From NCBI GenBank assembly GCA_964538505.1, contig CAZIDY010000051.1, forward strand, positions 1-17,575: a stretch of DNA of 17,575 bases. The letters are read 5' to 3'. The notes under the pieces are model-generated. The model worked only from the letters and a program-made list of their open reading frames with translations. It was not told the origin of the DNA and did no database searches. Source of the stretch: Zeimonas sp964538505 (GTDB lineage Bacteria; Pseudomonadota; Gammaproteobacteria; Burkholderiales; Burkholderiaceae_E). Below are positions 6,666-13,961 of the stretch, piece by piece. Both the position numbers and the translations under genes were made by a program. The first letter of the stretch is position 1; each line of letters starts with the position of its first letter.

Positions 6666-8057
6666 GTGGCCGAGCGATCGTTTGCGCGTCGGCTTCGTAC
6701 CGGGATCTCCGTGCTCGCGGCCGTGCCGCTCGTCGTCGCAGTGGCCGCCGCGGCGGCCTGGCTGCTCGCGCGCAATGCCGGCGGCACCGGTGCCTTCGAG
6801 GTAGTGGGCGTCGTGGTGCTGGTCGGCGCCGCACTGCTCGCTGTAGGCGGCGCGACCTACGGACGGCGCCTGGCCGATTCGGTCAGCGGGCCGGTCGCCC
6901 GCATCCAGTCGACGCTCGAGTCGTTGTCCGACGGCGATCTCGACGCGCGCGTGAACTGGGAGGGACGCGACGAGTTCGCCGGACTCGCCGACGCGCTCGA
7001 CCGGCTGCTCGACGATCGCGTCGCGAGCCTGAACCGGACGATCCGCGACAGCGAGGAGCTGAACACCTCGGTGATCGAGATCATGAAGGCGGTCGGCACG
7101 ATTGCGACGACGAAGGATCTCGGCGTGCGCGTGCCGGTCACCGAGAACGTCACCGGCGCGATCGCGGATGCGCTGAACCTGCTCACCGACGAGATGGCGC
7201 GCGTGCTCGAGAGCGTGAGCCGGCTCGCCGACGACGTCGCGCAGGCCACCTTCGCGCTGCGCGGGCAATCCGATCTCGCGATCACCGCCGCCGCGCGCGA
7301 GCAGCGCGAGGTCGGGATGGCGGCGAGCGAACTGTCGCAGGCGGCGCAGGCGCTCGTCGTCGTTGCGCAGCGCGCGCACCAGGTCGACCAGTCGGCAGGG
7401 CGTGCGCTCGTCGAGACGGGAGAGGCGGTACGCGTCGTCGGCGTGACGATCGAAGGCATCGTGCAGTCGCGCGAGCTGATCCGCCAGACCGAGAAGCGCA
7501 TCAAGCGGCTCGGCGAGCGTACGCAGGAGATCGGCCTCGTCGTTGGCATCATCCAGGGCATTGCCGAGCGCACCGGCATCCTTGCGCTGAATGCGTCGAT
7601 GAAGGCGGCCTCGGCGGGCGAAGCCGGGCGCAGCTTTGCGGTCGTCGCCGACGAGGTGAAACGCCTGTCGGAGTCGGCGCGCGAGTCGACGGCGCGCATT
7701 GCGCGACTGGTCACCGCGATCCAGACTGAAGCGCACGACACGGTGCGCGCGATGAACGAGGCGATCAGCCAGGTCGTCGCGATCACGCGGATGGCTGATG
7801 ACGCCGGGCAGGCGATGCGCCGTACGCAGGCCGAGACGGGGTCGCTGGTTGCCGACGTGAAGCAGATCGCGGCTACCTCGGAGGAGCAGGCACGCACGAG
7901 CTCGGGGCTGCAGGCGCGCGCCGACGTGATCCGCGAGGCGAGTGCGGAAACCGCGAAGCAGCTGCGTGCGCAATCGATCGAGACGCGCCGGCTCGTCGAG
8001 TACGCACGTTCGCTCGTCGAGGAAGTGCAGGTGTTCCGCACTCCGACGAGATCATGA
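6666..8057 (+). CDS. pilJ: PilJ-like methyl-accepting chemoreceptor lacking a periplasmic sensor
   Basis: The 463-residue protein has two membrane helices (about 14-35 and 46-66) separated by only about ten residues. A HAMP-like segment follows (about 67-120), then a long coiled-coil signalling domain. The hairpin tip IAERTGILALNASMKAASAG (about 299-318) followed by EAGRSFAVVADEVKRL is the PilJ-type variant of the receptor signature. Pseudomonas PilJ is about 680 residues with a large periplasmic domain; here that domain is missing, so the input must come through the membrane, HAMP or cytoplasmic region. The GTG at 6666 is the only reasonable start before the first helix, and its Shine-Dalgarno is weak. 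It lies 4 nt after pilI and overlaps chpA by ATGA. It likely forms arrays with PilI and ChpA. Confidence 0.85.
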   Translation: MAERSFARRLRTGISVLAAVPLVVAVAAAAAWLLARNAGGTGAFEVVGVVVLVGAALLAVGGATYGRRLADSVSGPVARIQSTLESLSDGDLDARVNWEGRDEFAGLADALDRLLDDRVASLNRTIRDSEELNTSVIEIMKAVGTIATTKDLGVRVPVTENVTGAIADALNLLTDEMARVLESVSRLADDVAQATFALRGQSDLAITAAAREQREVGMAASELSQAAQALVVVAQRAHQVDQSAGRALVETGEAVRVVGVTIEGIVQSRELIRQTEKRIKRLGERTQEIGLVVGIIQGIAERTGILALNASMKAASAGEAGRSFAVVADEVKRLSESARESTARIARLVTAIQTEAHDTVRAMNEAISQVVAITRMADDAGQAMRRTQAETGSLVADVKQIAATSEEQARTSSGLQARADVIREASAETAKQLRAQSIETRRLVEYARSLVEEVQVFRTPTRS

Positions 8058-11000
8058 ACGCCGGCGCGCATCCCGCCACCGACGCACGGCTCGATGCACT
8101 CGACGCGGCAGCGGTCGGCCTGCTCGAGCCGCTGATCGTCGCGATGCCCTTCGAGGCGGGCGGCGCCGAGGGCGCCGGCGACTGGCGTGTACGTCTTGCG
8201 CAGGCGCTCGATCGCCTGTCGCTTGCTGCGCTGCCGCTCGAACTGGCGGGGCTCGCGCAGACGGCGACGCTGCTCGCCGGCCACCTGCGCGAACCGCCGG
8301 TCGGCGGACACGACGTGCTCGTGCGCGACGCGGCGAGCGGGGTGCTGCGCGACAGCGACGCCGCGCTCGAGCTTGCGCTGGCCGAAGGCTGGGTCGGAGA
8401 CGCGATCGCTTTCTGCAGCGGCCAGCTCGACAGCGACGAATCGGCGAGCCTCGTCGGGCGCCTGCGCGACTGGCCCGGGCTGGAAGGGCGGCTCACGCCC
8501 GAGCGCGCGAGCGCGCTCGCGATGCGGCTGCGCGCGGATGCGCACCGGATCGGGCAGGCGACGCGGGCGAGCCTGCCGGAGCCGTCCGGGGCGCTGCCGG
8601 CGCACGCCGTGGATGCCGCGGACGCATCTGGTGTCGCAGATGCAGCCCGTGCCGCGGATGCAGCCAGTGCCGCTGCTGGTGCTGCGGATGCCGGACGCAC
8701 CACGGACGCCGCGCATACCGCGGATGCCGTCCAAGGCACTGCGCTGAAGATCGGTGCCGACGAGCTGCAGATGCTCGCCGAGGCGGCCGCGCAGCTCGAC
8801 GAGGAATTCGGCGAGGCGCTTGCCGGTGCCGTCGATTTCGAGTCCTTCGCGCAGATCGGCGACGCAATCGAGCGCTACGCCCGTGCGATCGCCTACGTAG
8901 GGCTCGTCCCGGTGAGCGATGCGCTGTTCGCGTGGCATCGAAATCTCGAGCGTTTCGCGCACGATCCCGAGCGCTTCAACGAGGCGCATCGACGACTGCT
9001 CGGATGGTTTCCGTCGTTGTGGGAGTCGCTGTTCGAGGCGCCGTCGCCGCATCGTGCGCGCGAAGCGCTCGCGCCGCTCGCCGACGCTTCGTGGCCGGTA
9101 CCGGTCGATCCGCCGACGATCGACGCGGCGCGCCGTGCTTTCGCGTCGGTGGTCACGGTCGGCACGCGCCGTGTCGTGGCCCCGGATGGCGAGCTCGACG
9201 ACGAGGCGATGTCGCTGTCGATTCCGCCCGACGCCGATCGCGAGGTCGTCGACAATCTGCTGCGCGAGTTGCCGGCGCTGTCGACGGCCTTCTCGGTGGC
9301 GATCGAGCTCGCGCAGGCGGGGTCCGGCGAAGGCCTCGCACGCGCGCAGCGGATTGCACACACGCTGAAGGGTTCGGCGAACACCGTCGGGGTGCGCGGC
9401 ATTGCATCGCTGACGCACCGGCTCGAGGACCTGCTGCAACTGCTCGACGGCACCGACGGCGCGCCCCTCGAGGCGGGTCTGGCCGACGTGCTGTCCGATG
9501 CGGCCGATTGCGTCGCCGAGATGAGCGAGGCCGTTGCCGGAATGGGCGATCCTCCGGCGCATGCACGCGAAGTGCACCGCGCAGTCGCCGAATGGATCGC
9601 GCGCCTGCTCGGCGAATCCGACGCAGAGGCGGCGCCGACCCCCACCCCGACCCCGACCCCGCAGGACAGCGAGCTGCTCGACCCGGTGCAGGGCGAAGGG
9701 GAAAAGGAAGCCAGCGCTTCGGCGGCCGCTGCGCCTTTGGTGTCGTTGCCGGACCCGGAAGCGCCGGAGGGCGTACCGGAGCCTGCGCAACCAACGCCGG
9801 ACTCCGCGTCGATGCCCTCGGCCGCAACCACGCTGGATCCCGCAACGACGCAGCAGGAGTCGCCGCTTCCGGTCGATGGGGAAAAGCGTCCCGCCGAGCC
9901 TGCGTCGCAGGAATGGCTGCGCGTGCCCGCGTCGCTGATCGAGCGGCTGCTCGCCTTTGCCAACGAGGCATCGATCCTGCTGTCGCAGGCGCAGGAGCAG
10001 GCGGTCGAGGTCGACCGTGTCCGCTCGACGCTCGTCGGCGGTACCGATCAACTGCAGGACCTCTCCGCCGAGCTCGAGCGGCTGGTCGATATGCGCGGCT
10101 CGATGCTCAGCGAGCGTCGCGAACGCGACGACTTCGATCCGCTCGAGCTCGACGAGCACAACGACCTGCAGATGGTGTCGCGCCGGATCGCCGAATCGGG
10201 TGCCGACGGGCGACTGATCGAGCAGCAGCTCGGGCGCAACGTGGCCGCGCTGCGCGACTCGCTGTCGCAGCTCGAGCGTCTGCAGGTCGAGCTGCGCGAA
10301 GCGGCGTTGCAGACACGAACCATTCGCGTCGAGACCGTCGTCCCGCGCTGGACCCGCACGGTGCGCCAGGCGGCACGCATGGCACGGCGCGAGGCGGCGC
10401 TGCAGGTGCAGGGCGAGGGCGTCGAGGTCGACGCGCAACTGCTGCAGGCGCTCGTCGAGCCGGTCGGTCATCTGCTGCGCAATGCGGTCGACCACGGCAT
10501 CGAGTCACCCGAGGAGCGCGAGCGGCTCGGAAAACCGCGCGCGGGTCGCGTCGTGCTTCGCTTCGAACGCGACGGTGGCGACCTCGTCATCGATTGCGCC
10601 GACGACGGGCAGGGGCTCGACCTGCCGGCGATTCGCGCACGTGCGATCGCCACCGGGCTGATCGGCGCGGAAGAAGCGCCGTCGGACGCCGCGCTCGCAC
10701 GCATGGTGCTCGTCTCCGGTTTCTCCACGCGCGAGCGCGCCACGCAGCTGTCGGGCCGCGGCATCGGCCTGGACGTCGTCGAGCAGATGGTGCGTGAGCA
10801 GCGCGGCTCGGTGACGATCGACACGCAGCGCGGCGCCGGAACGCGGGTGCGCCTGCGCCTGCCGGTGCGACTCGCTGCGCTGCCGGTCGTCGTCGTGCGC
10901 TCGGCGACGCACGTGATCGGCCTGTCGGTGCGCGAGGTCGAGCGCATCCTGTCGGGCGACGAGAGCGAGGGGGCCATCGACGCAAGCGTCGGGGCCGTCG

Positions 11001-11734
11001 ACGCGAGCGTCGGGGTTGTCCACGCGAGGGCCGGCCGGCGCGTCCTGCGTCTCGAGGACGTGCTCGGACTGCCCGAGGATGCGTTCGCGGTCGAAAGGGG
11101 CGCCGAAGCACCGGCGAGCGTGCTGCTCGAGGTGCGTATGCCCGACGGCGAGCGGATCGCCGTGCGCGTGCCCGAACCGGGCCAGCCGCGCAACGTCGTG
11201 CTGCGGCCGCTCGCCACTTTCCTGCCGCCGATCGCCGGCTTCGAAGGGGCGACCGTGCTCGGCGACGGCGCCGTGGCACCGGTCTACGACCTGCCGCGCC
11301 TGCTCGTCGAGCGCGAAGGCGGACGCGCCGCACCGGCGCTGCATGCGACGCGGCCGGCGCTTCCGGTGTGCCTCGTCGTCGACGATTCCGTCAGCGTGCG
11401 GCGAACGATGGAGCAGTTCGTGCGCGACCTCGGATACGAGCCGGACAGCGCCGGCGACGGCGTCGAGGCGCTCGAGCGCGTTCGACGCCGCGTGCCGTCG
11501 ATCGTTCTCGTCGACCTCGAGATGCCGCGGATGAACGGCGTGGAGTTCGTGCGCGCGCTGCGCGCGGACGACGCGACGCGGCAGGTGCCGGTCGTGATGA
11601 TCACGTCGCGCTCTTCGGAGAAGCACCGGGCGCTCGCCCACGACGCCGGCGTCGATGTGTTCCTGACCAAGCCGTATACCGAGGACGTGCTCGCCTCGCA
11701 CATCACCGCGCTGCTGCAGCCCCGCGGCGGGTAG
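8054..11734 (+). CDS. chpA: ChpA/PilL-type CheA-like hybrid histidine kinase
   Basis: This 1226-residue kinase should phosphorylate the PilG-like and PilH regulators. Order: helical N-terminal region of unknown type (1-180); Ala/Asp-rich repeats (about 193-228); a helical, possibly degenerate phosphotransfer region (about 235-330); an Hpt domain with His436 in AHTLKGSANTVG; a Pro/Ala/Glu-rich linker (about 525-615) containing PTPTPTPTP; a CheA-type dimerisation region (about 620-760); and a HATPase with N box LRNAVDHGIES, DDGQGLD and SGRGIGLDVVE. A CheW-like domain (about 943-1085) and a C-terminal receiver with Asp1154 (VLVDLEMPRMNGVEF) and Lys1206 (FLTKPYT) complete it. Pseudomonas ChpA is about 2,470 residues with eight phosphotransfer-like domains; only one is clear here. 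The ATG overlaps the pilJ stop. No pilK or chpB follows. Confidence 0.92.
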   Translation: MNAGAHPATDARLDALDAAAVGLLEPLIVAMPFEAGGAEGAGDWRVRLAQALDRLSLAALPLELAGLAQTATLLAGHLREPPVGGHDVLVRDAASGVLRDSDAALELALAEGWVGDAIAFCSGQLDSDESASLVGRLRDWPGLEGRLTPERASALAMRLRADAHRIGQATRASLPEPSGALPAHAVDAADASGVADAARAADAASAAAGAADAGRTTDAAHTADAVQGTALKIGADELQMLAEAAAQLDEEFGEALAGAVDFESFAQIGDAIERYARAIAYVGLVPVSDALFAWHRNLERFAHDPERFNEAHRRLLGWFPSLWESLFEAPSPHRAREALAPLADASWPVPVDPPTIDAARRAFASVVTVGTRRVVAPDGELDDEAMSLSIPPDADREVVDNLLRELPALSTAFSVAIELAQAGSGEGLARAQRIAHTLKGSANTVGVRGIASLTHRLEDLLQLLDGTDGAPLEAGLADVLSDAADCVAEMSEAVAGMGDPPAHAREVHRAVAEWIARLLGESDAEAAPTPTPTPTPQDSELLDPVQGEGEKEASASAAAAPLVSLPDPEAPEGVPEPAQPTPDSASMPSAATTLDPATTQQESPLPVDGEKRPAEPASQEWLRVPASLIERLLAFANEASILLSQAQEQAVEVDRVRSTLVGGTDQLQDLSAELERLVDMRGSMLSERRERDDFDPLELDEHNDLQMVSRRIAESGADGRLIEQQLGRNVAALRDSLSQLERLQVELREAALQTRTIRVETVVPRWTRTVRQAARMARREAALQVQGEGVEVDAQLLQALVEPVGHLLRNAVDHGIESPEERERLGKPRAGRVVLRFERDGGDLVIDCADDGQGLDLPAIRARAIATGLIGAEEAPSDAALARMVLVSGFSTRERATQLSGRGIGLDVVEQMVREQRGSVTIDTQRGAGTRVRLRLPVRLAALPVVVVRSATHVIGLSVREVERILSGDESEGAIDASVGAVDASVGVVHARAGRRVLRLEDVLGLPEDAFAVERGAEAPASVLLEVRMPDGERIAVRVPEPGQPRNVVLRPLATFLPPIAGFEGATVLGDGAVAPVYDLPRLLVEREGGRAAPALHATRPALPVCLVVDDSVSVRRTMEQFVRDLGYEPDSAGDGVEALERVRRRVPSIVLVDLEMPRMNGVEFVRALRADDATRQVPVVMITSRSSEKHRALAHDAGVDVFLTKPYTEDVLASHITALLQPRGG
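8633..8736 (+). repeat. Degenerate 18-bp in-frame repeats in chpA
   Basis: Units of roughly 18 nt encode hexapeptides such as VADAAR, AADAAS, TTDAAH and TADAVQ, with a spaced gcggatgc core. They form an Ala/Asp-rich linker between the N-terminal region and the phosphotransfer region. The repeat is imperfect, and one or two units carry length changes. Confidence 0.55.
9635..9660 (+). repeat. Pro-Thr hexanucleotide repeat in chpA linker
   Basis: About four copies of a ccgacc-like 6-mer encode a PT dipeptide run after the Hpt domain. It probably acts as a flexible or extended hinge between the phosphotransfer and kinase parts, and is likely variable in length between strains. Confidence 0.6.
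10970..11032 (+). repeat. Three 21-bp tandem repeats within the chpA CheW-like domain
   Basis: Copies at 10970-10990, 10991-11011 and 11012-11032 are in frame and encode GAIDASV, GAVDASV and GVVHARA. The first two copies differ at two positions; the third is more diverged. They fall in a loop after the segment IGLSVREVERIL of the CheW-like domain. Confidence 0.8.
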
Positions 11735-11737
11735 TGA

Positions 11738-11772
11738 GGGCGCTGCGCAGGATGTGCGTTGCGCCGGCGCCC
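11738..11772 (+). terminator. Possible terminator after chpA
   Basis: GGGCGC (11738-11743) can pair with GCGCCC (11767-11772), with a smaller inner CGCA/TGCG stem. It is followed by CCC and then ttgcttgttcggtttt, which is moderately T-rich. It lies just after the chpA stop, where the pil-chp operon would end. Confidence 0.3.
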
Positions 11773-11779
11773 CCCTTGC

Positions 11780-11808
11780 TTGTTCGGTTTTCGCCGGTGA
11801 GATAGCAT
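11780..11808 (+). promoter_or_regulatory. Possible sigma70-type promoter of the CBS gene
   Basis: TTGTTC (11780-11785) and TAGCAT (11803-11808) are 17 nt apart, about 50 nt before the CBS-protein ATG. This is the least GC-rich part of the 124-nt gap between chpA and the next gene. Matches are partial (3 of 6 and 4 of 6). Confidence 0.35.
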
Positions 11809-11858
11809 CGAAGCGCCTGGGGACGTAAGCGCAGCCGGGCCGCGTTCCGGAGGTCGCC

Positions 11859-12323
11859 ATGCAAGTCAGTGAAGTGCTTCGGGTGAAGGGCAATGCCCTG
11901 TTCACCGTCAATCCCGAGTCGATGCTGTCCGACTGCATCGTCACGATGGCTGAGCACGATGTCGGGTCGCTCGTCGTCATGGACCGCGGGCGGCTCGCCG
12001 GCATGCTCACGTTCCGCGAGGTCCTGCGCGTGCTCGCGCGCCGCCAGGTCGAGCACCGCTCCGGGCCGACGCCTCCGATGGCCGAGATCATCGTGCAGCA
12101 GGTGATGAAGAACGACCCGCTGGTCGTCTCCCCGCAAACCGACATCAACGAACTGCGCCGCATCATGCTCGACACGCGCCAGCGCTACGTGCCGGTGATG
12201 GAAGGCACCACGCTGCTGGGTGTCATCTCCTTCCACGACGTAGCGCGCGCGGTGCTCGAGGAGCAGGGTTTCGAGAACCGGATGCTCAAGGCCTACATCC
12301 GCAACTCACCCTCCGAGATCTGA
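11859..12323 (+). CDS. Two-CBS-domain protein
   Basis: This is a 154-residue cytoplasmic protein made almost entirely of two CBS motifs, about residues 8-62 (VNPESMLSDCIVTMAEHDVG, SLVVMDRGRLAGMLTFREVL) and 83-140 (VVSPQTDINELRRIMLDT, RYVPVMEGTTLLGVISFHDV). Such paired modules usually bind adenosine nucleotides and act as energy or ligand sensors, but no partner domain is fused here. The function is unknown. The ATG at 11859 follows GGAGG by 5 nt, a strong Shine-Dalgarno. It has its own likely promoter after the pil-chp operon, and 53 nt separate it from surE, so it may head a CBS-surE-pcm unit. Confidence 0.88.
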   Translation: MQVSEVLRVKGNALFTVNPESMLSDCIVTMAEHDVGSLVVMDRGRLAGMLTFREVLRVLARRQVEHRSGPTPPMAEIIVQQVMKNDPLVVSPQTDINELRRIMLDTRQRYVPVMEGTTLLGVISFHDVARAVLEEQGFENRMLKAYIRNSPSEI

Positions 12324-12361
12324 GAAGCTGAGACCAACGAAATGAATGCCGCCGTCCACGC

Positions 12362-12382
12362 GCGCATGTCTGCTGCATGCGC
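12362..12382 (+). promoter_or_regulatory. Hairpin containing the surE start codon
   Basis: gcgcatg and catgcgc form a perfect 7-bp stem around the 7-nt loop tctgctg, and the surE ATG (12377-12379) is in the right arm. No Shine-Dalgarno is seen upstream, so translation start could be modulated by this fold or by coupling to the CBS gene. Confidence 0.4.
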
Positions 12383-13129
12383 ATACTGATCAGCAACGAC
12401 GACGGCTACTTTTCCCCCGGGATCGAGAAACTCGCCGAAGTCGCCAGTGCCTTCGGCGAGGTCACCGTCATCGCCCCCGAACGGGATCGCAGCGGGGCAT
12501 CGAACTCGCTGACGCTCGACCGTCCGCTGTCGGTGCGCGCCGCGCACAACGGCTTCCTGTACGTGAACGGCACGCCCACCGACTGCGTGCACATCGCCGT
12601 CACCGGACTGCTCGAGCACAAGCCCGACATCGTGCTGTCGGGCATCAACGACGGCGCGAACATGGGCGACGACACGATCTACTCGGGAACCGTCGCGGCG
12701 GCGATGGAGGGATACCTGCTCGGCGTTCCGTCGATCGCCTTCTCGCTCGCGCGGCGCGGGCACGAGCACCTCGATACCGCTGCCGAGGTCGCGCGCGGGA
12801 TGCTCGAGCGCCATTCGCGACGCCGGCTGCCGGCACCGGTGCTGCTCAACGTCAACGTGCCGGCGCGTCCGCTCGCCGAACTGCGCGGTGTGCAGGTCAC
12901 GCGGCTCGGCCGGCGTCACCTGGCCGAGCCCGTCGTGCGCACGACGAGCCCGCGCGGCGACACGATCTACTGGATCGGCCCGGCCGGCGGCGCCAAGGAA
13001 GCCGGACCGGGTACCGATTTCCACGCCGTCGAGACCGGCTGGGCGTCGGTCACCCCGCTCGACATCGACCTCACCCTGTCGAACGCGCTGCCGCTGCTTC
13101 GCGACTGGATGAACGAATCCGATGCGTGA
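12377..13129 (+). CDS. surE: 5'/3'-nucleotidase SurE
   Basis: SurE is a metal-dependent nucleoside monophosphatase, also acting on short polyphosphate, in the stationary-phase survival cluster. The 250-residue length is standard. Metal-site and signature residues are present: Asp8 and Asp9 in MRILISNDDGYFSPGI, Ser39 in APERDRSGASNS, VNGTPTDCVH, and Asn91 in DIVLSGINDGANMGDD. The C-terminal TDFHAVETGWASVTPLDIDLT is also typical. The ATG at 12377 gives the canonical MRILISNDDG start, despite having no Shine-Dalgarno and lying in a hairpin. Its stop overlaps the pcm start by 8 nt, which is strong evidence of coupling. Confidence 0.96.
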   Translation: MRILISNDDGYFSPGIEKLAEVASAFGEVTVIAPERDRSGASNSLTLDRPLSVRAAHNGFLYVNGTPTDCVHIAVTGLLEHKPDIVLSGINDGANMGDDTIYSGTVAAAMEGYLLGVPSIAFSLARRGHEHLDTAAEVARGMLERHSRRRLPAPVLLNVNVPARPLAELRGVQVTRLGRRHLAEPVVRTTSPRGDTIYWIGPAGGAKEAGPGTDFHAVETGWASVTPLDIDLTLSNALPLLRDWMNESDA

Positions 13130-13865
13130 CCGTCCGTCGTGGTTTCCGTTGCCGCCCCCGGCGGCGCGCAGGCGAAGCGGCACCGCGCCCGTGCAGCCCG
13201 AGCGCAGCGCACCGTCGCTCGCCAGCGACGGCGCGCGCGCGAAGATGATCGATGCGCTGCGCCGCTTCGGCGTGCGCGACGCACAGGTGCTCGAGGCAAT
13301 GGCGCAGGTGCCGCGCCACATCTTCGTCGACGCGGCGCTCGCCAGCCGCAGCTACGAGGACGTCTCGCTGCCGATCGGGCACGGGCAGACGATCTCGAAG
13401 CCGAGCACGGTGGCGCGCATGATCGAGCTCGCCGCCGAGCCGCTGTCGACGACACAGCGCGCGTCGGCGCGCGTGCTCGAGGTCGGAACCGGTTGCGGCT
13501 ACCAGGCGGCGGTGCTCGCGCGTGTGTTCGGCGAAGCGGTATCCGTGGAGCGCGTGCGCGGGCTGCACGAGCAGGCGCGCGCGAACCTGCGCACGATGCG
13601 CCTGACGAACCTGCGCCTGGTCTTCGGCGACGGCAATCTCGGCGTGCCGCAGGCGGCGCCCTACGATGCGATCGTCGTCGCTGCAGCCGGCGATTCGATT
13701 CCCGATGCGCTGCTCGAGCAGATGTGCATCGGCGCGCGGCTCGTCGCGCCGGTCGGCTCCACACGACAGTCGCTGCATCTCGTCGAGCGTGTCGAGCGCG
13801 ATCAATGGCAGCTCACGATTCTCGATGCGGTACGATTCGTTCCATTGCGCACCGGCACCGTCTAG
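13122..13865 (+). CDS. pcm: Protein-L-isoaspartate O-methyltransferase
   Basis: Pcm uses S-adenosylmethionine to methylate isoaspartyl residues in aged proteins for repair. Of its 247 residues, the first 35-40 are a Pro/Arg-rich extension ahead of the catalytic domain. Then come the PRHIFVDAALASRSYED segment, the active loop LPIGHGQTISKPSTVARM, the SAM-binding motif VLEVGTGCGYQAAVLA (about 117-132), and YDAIVVAAA. The start at 13122 overlaps surE. An internal ATG (near ARAKMIDALRRFG) could give a shorter protein of more usual size, but the overlap favours the long form. It ends exactly at a strong hairpin. Confidence 0.94.
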   Translation: MRDRPSWFPLPPPAARRRSGTAPVQPERSAPSLASDGARAKMIDALRRFGVRDAQVLEAMAQVPRHIFVDAALASRSYEDVSLPIGHGQTISKPSTVARMIELAAEPLSTTQRASARVLEVGTGCGYQAAVLARVFGEAVSVERVRGLHEQARANLRTMRLTNLRLVFGDGNLGVPQAAPYDAIVVAAAGDSIPDALLEQMCIGARLVAPVGSTRQSLHLVERVERDQWQLTILDAVRFVPLRTGTV

Positions 13866-13885
13866 TGCAGTGTTTCACACTGCAC
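13865..13885 (+). terminator. Hairpin at the pcm stop codon
   Basis: gtgcagtgt and acactgcac form a perfect 9-bp stem with a 3-nt ttc loop, starting at the last base of the pcm TAG. No T tract follows. It may be a weak terminator, an RNA-processing stem, or an operator before nlpD. The remaining gap to 13961 shows no clear promoter. Confidence 0.45.
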
Positions 13886-13961
13886 CAGGGCCGGTGAACC
13901 GACCCAGAACGGGCCGGACTCGTTCGGTCCCTGCGACAGCGCGCGCACGGCGCGATCACCG

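Noticed and set aside
5538..10495. Very long open frames on the minus strand opposite pilH-chpA (811 and 1212 codons)
   Set aside because: They are arginine-, alanine- and aspartate-rich shadows of the high-GC plus-strand genes, with no recognisable domain, and they lie opposite well-supported proteins.
11339..11734. A separate CheY gene at the end of chpA
   Set aside because: The receiver is in frame and continuous with the CheW-like domain of ChpA and has no start signal of its own.
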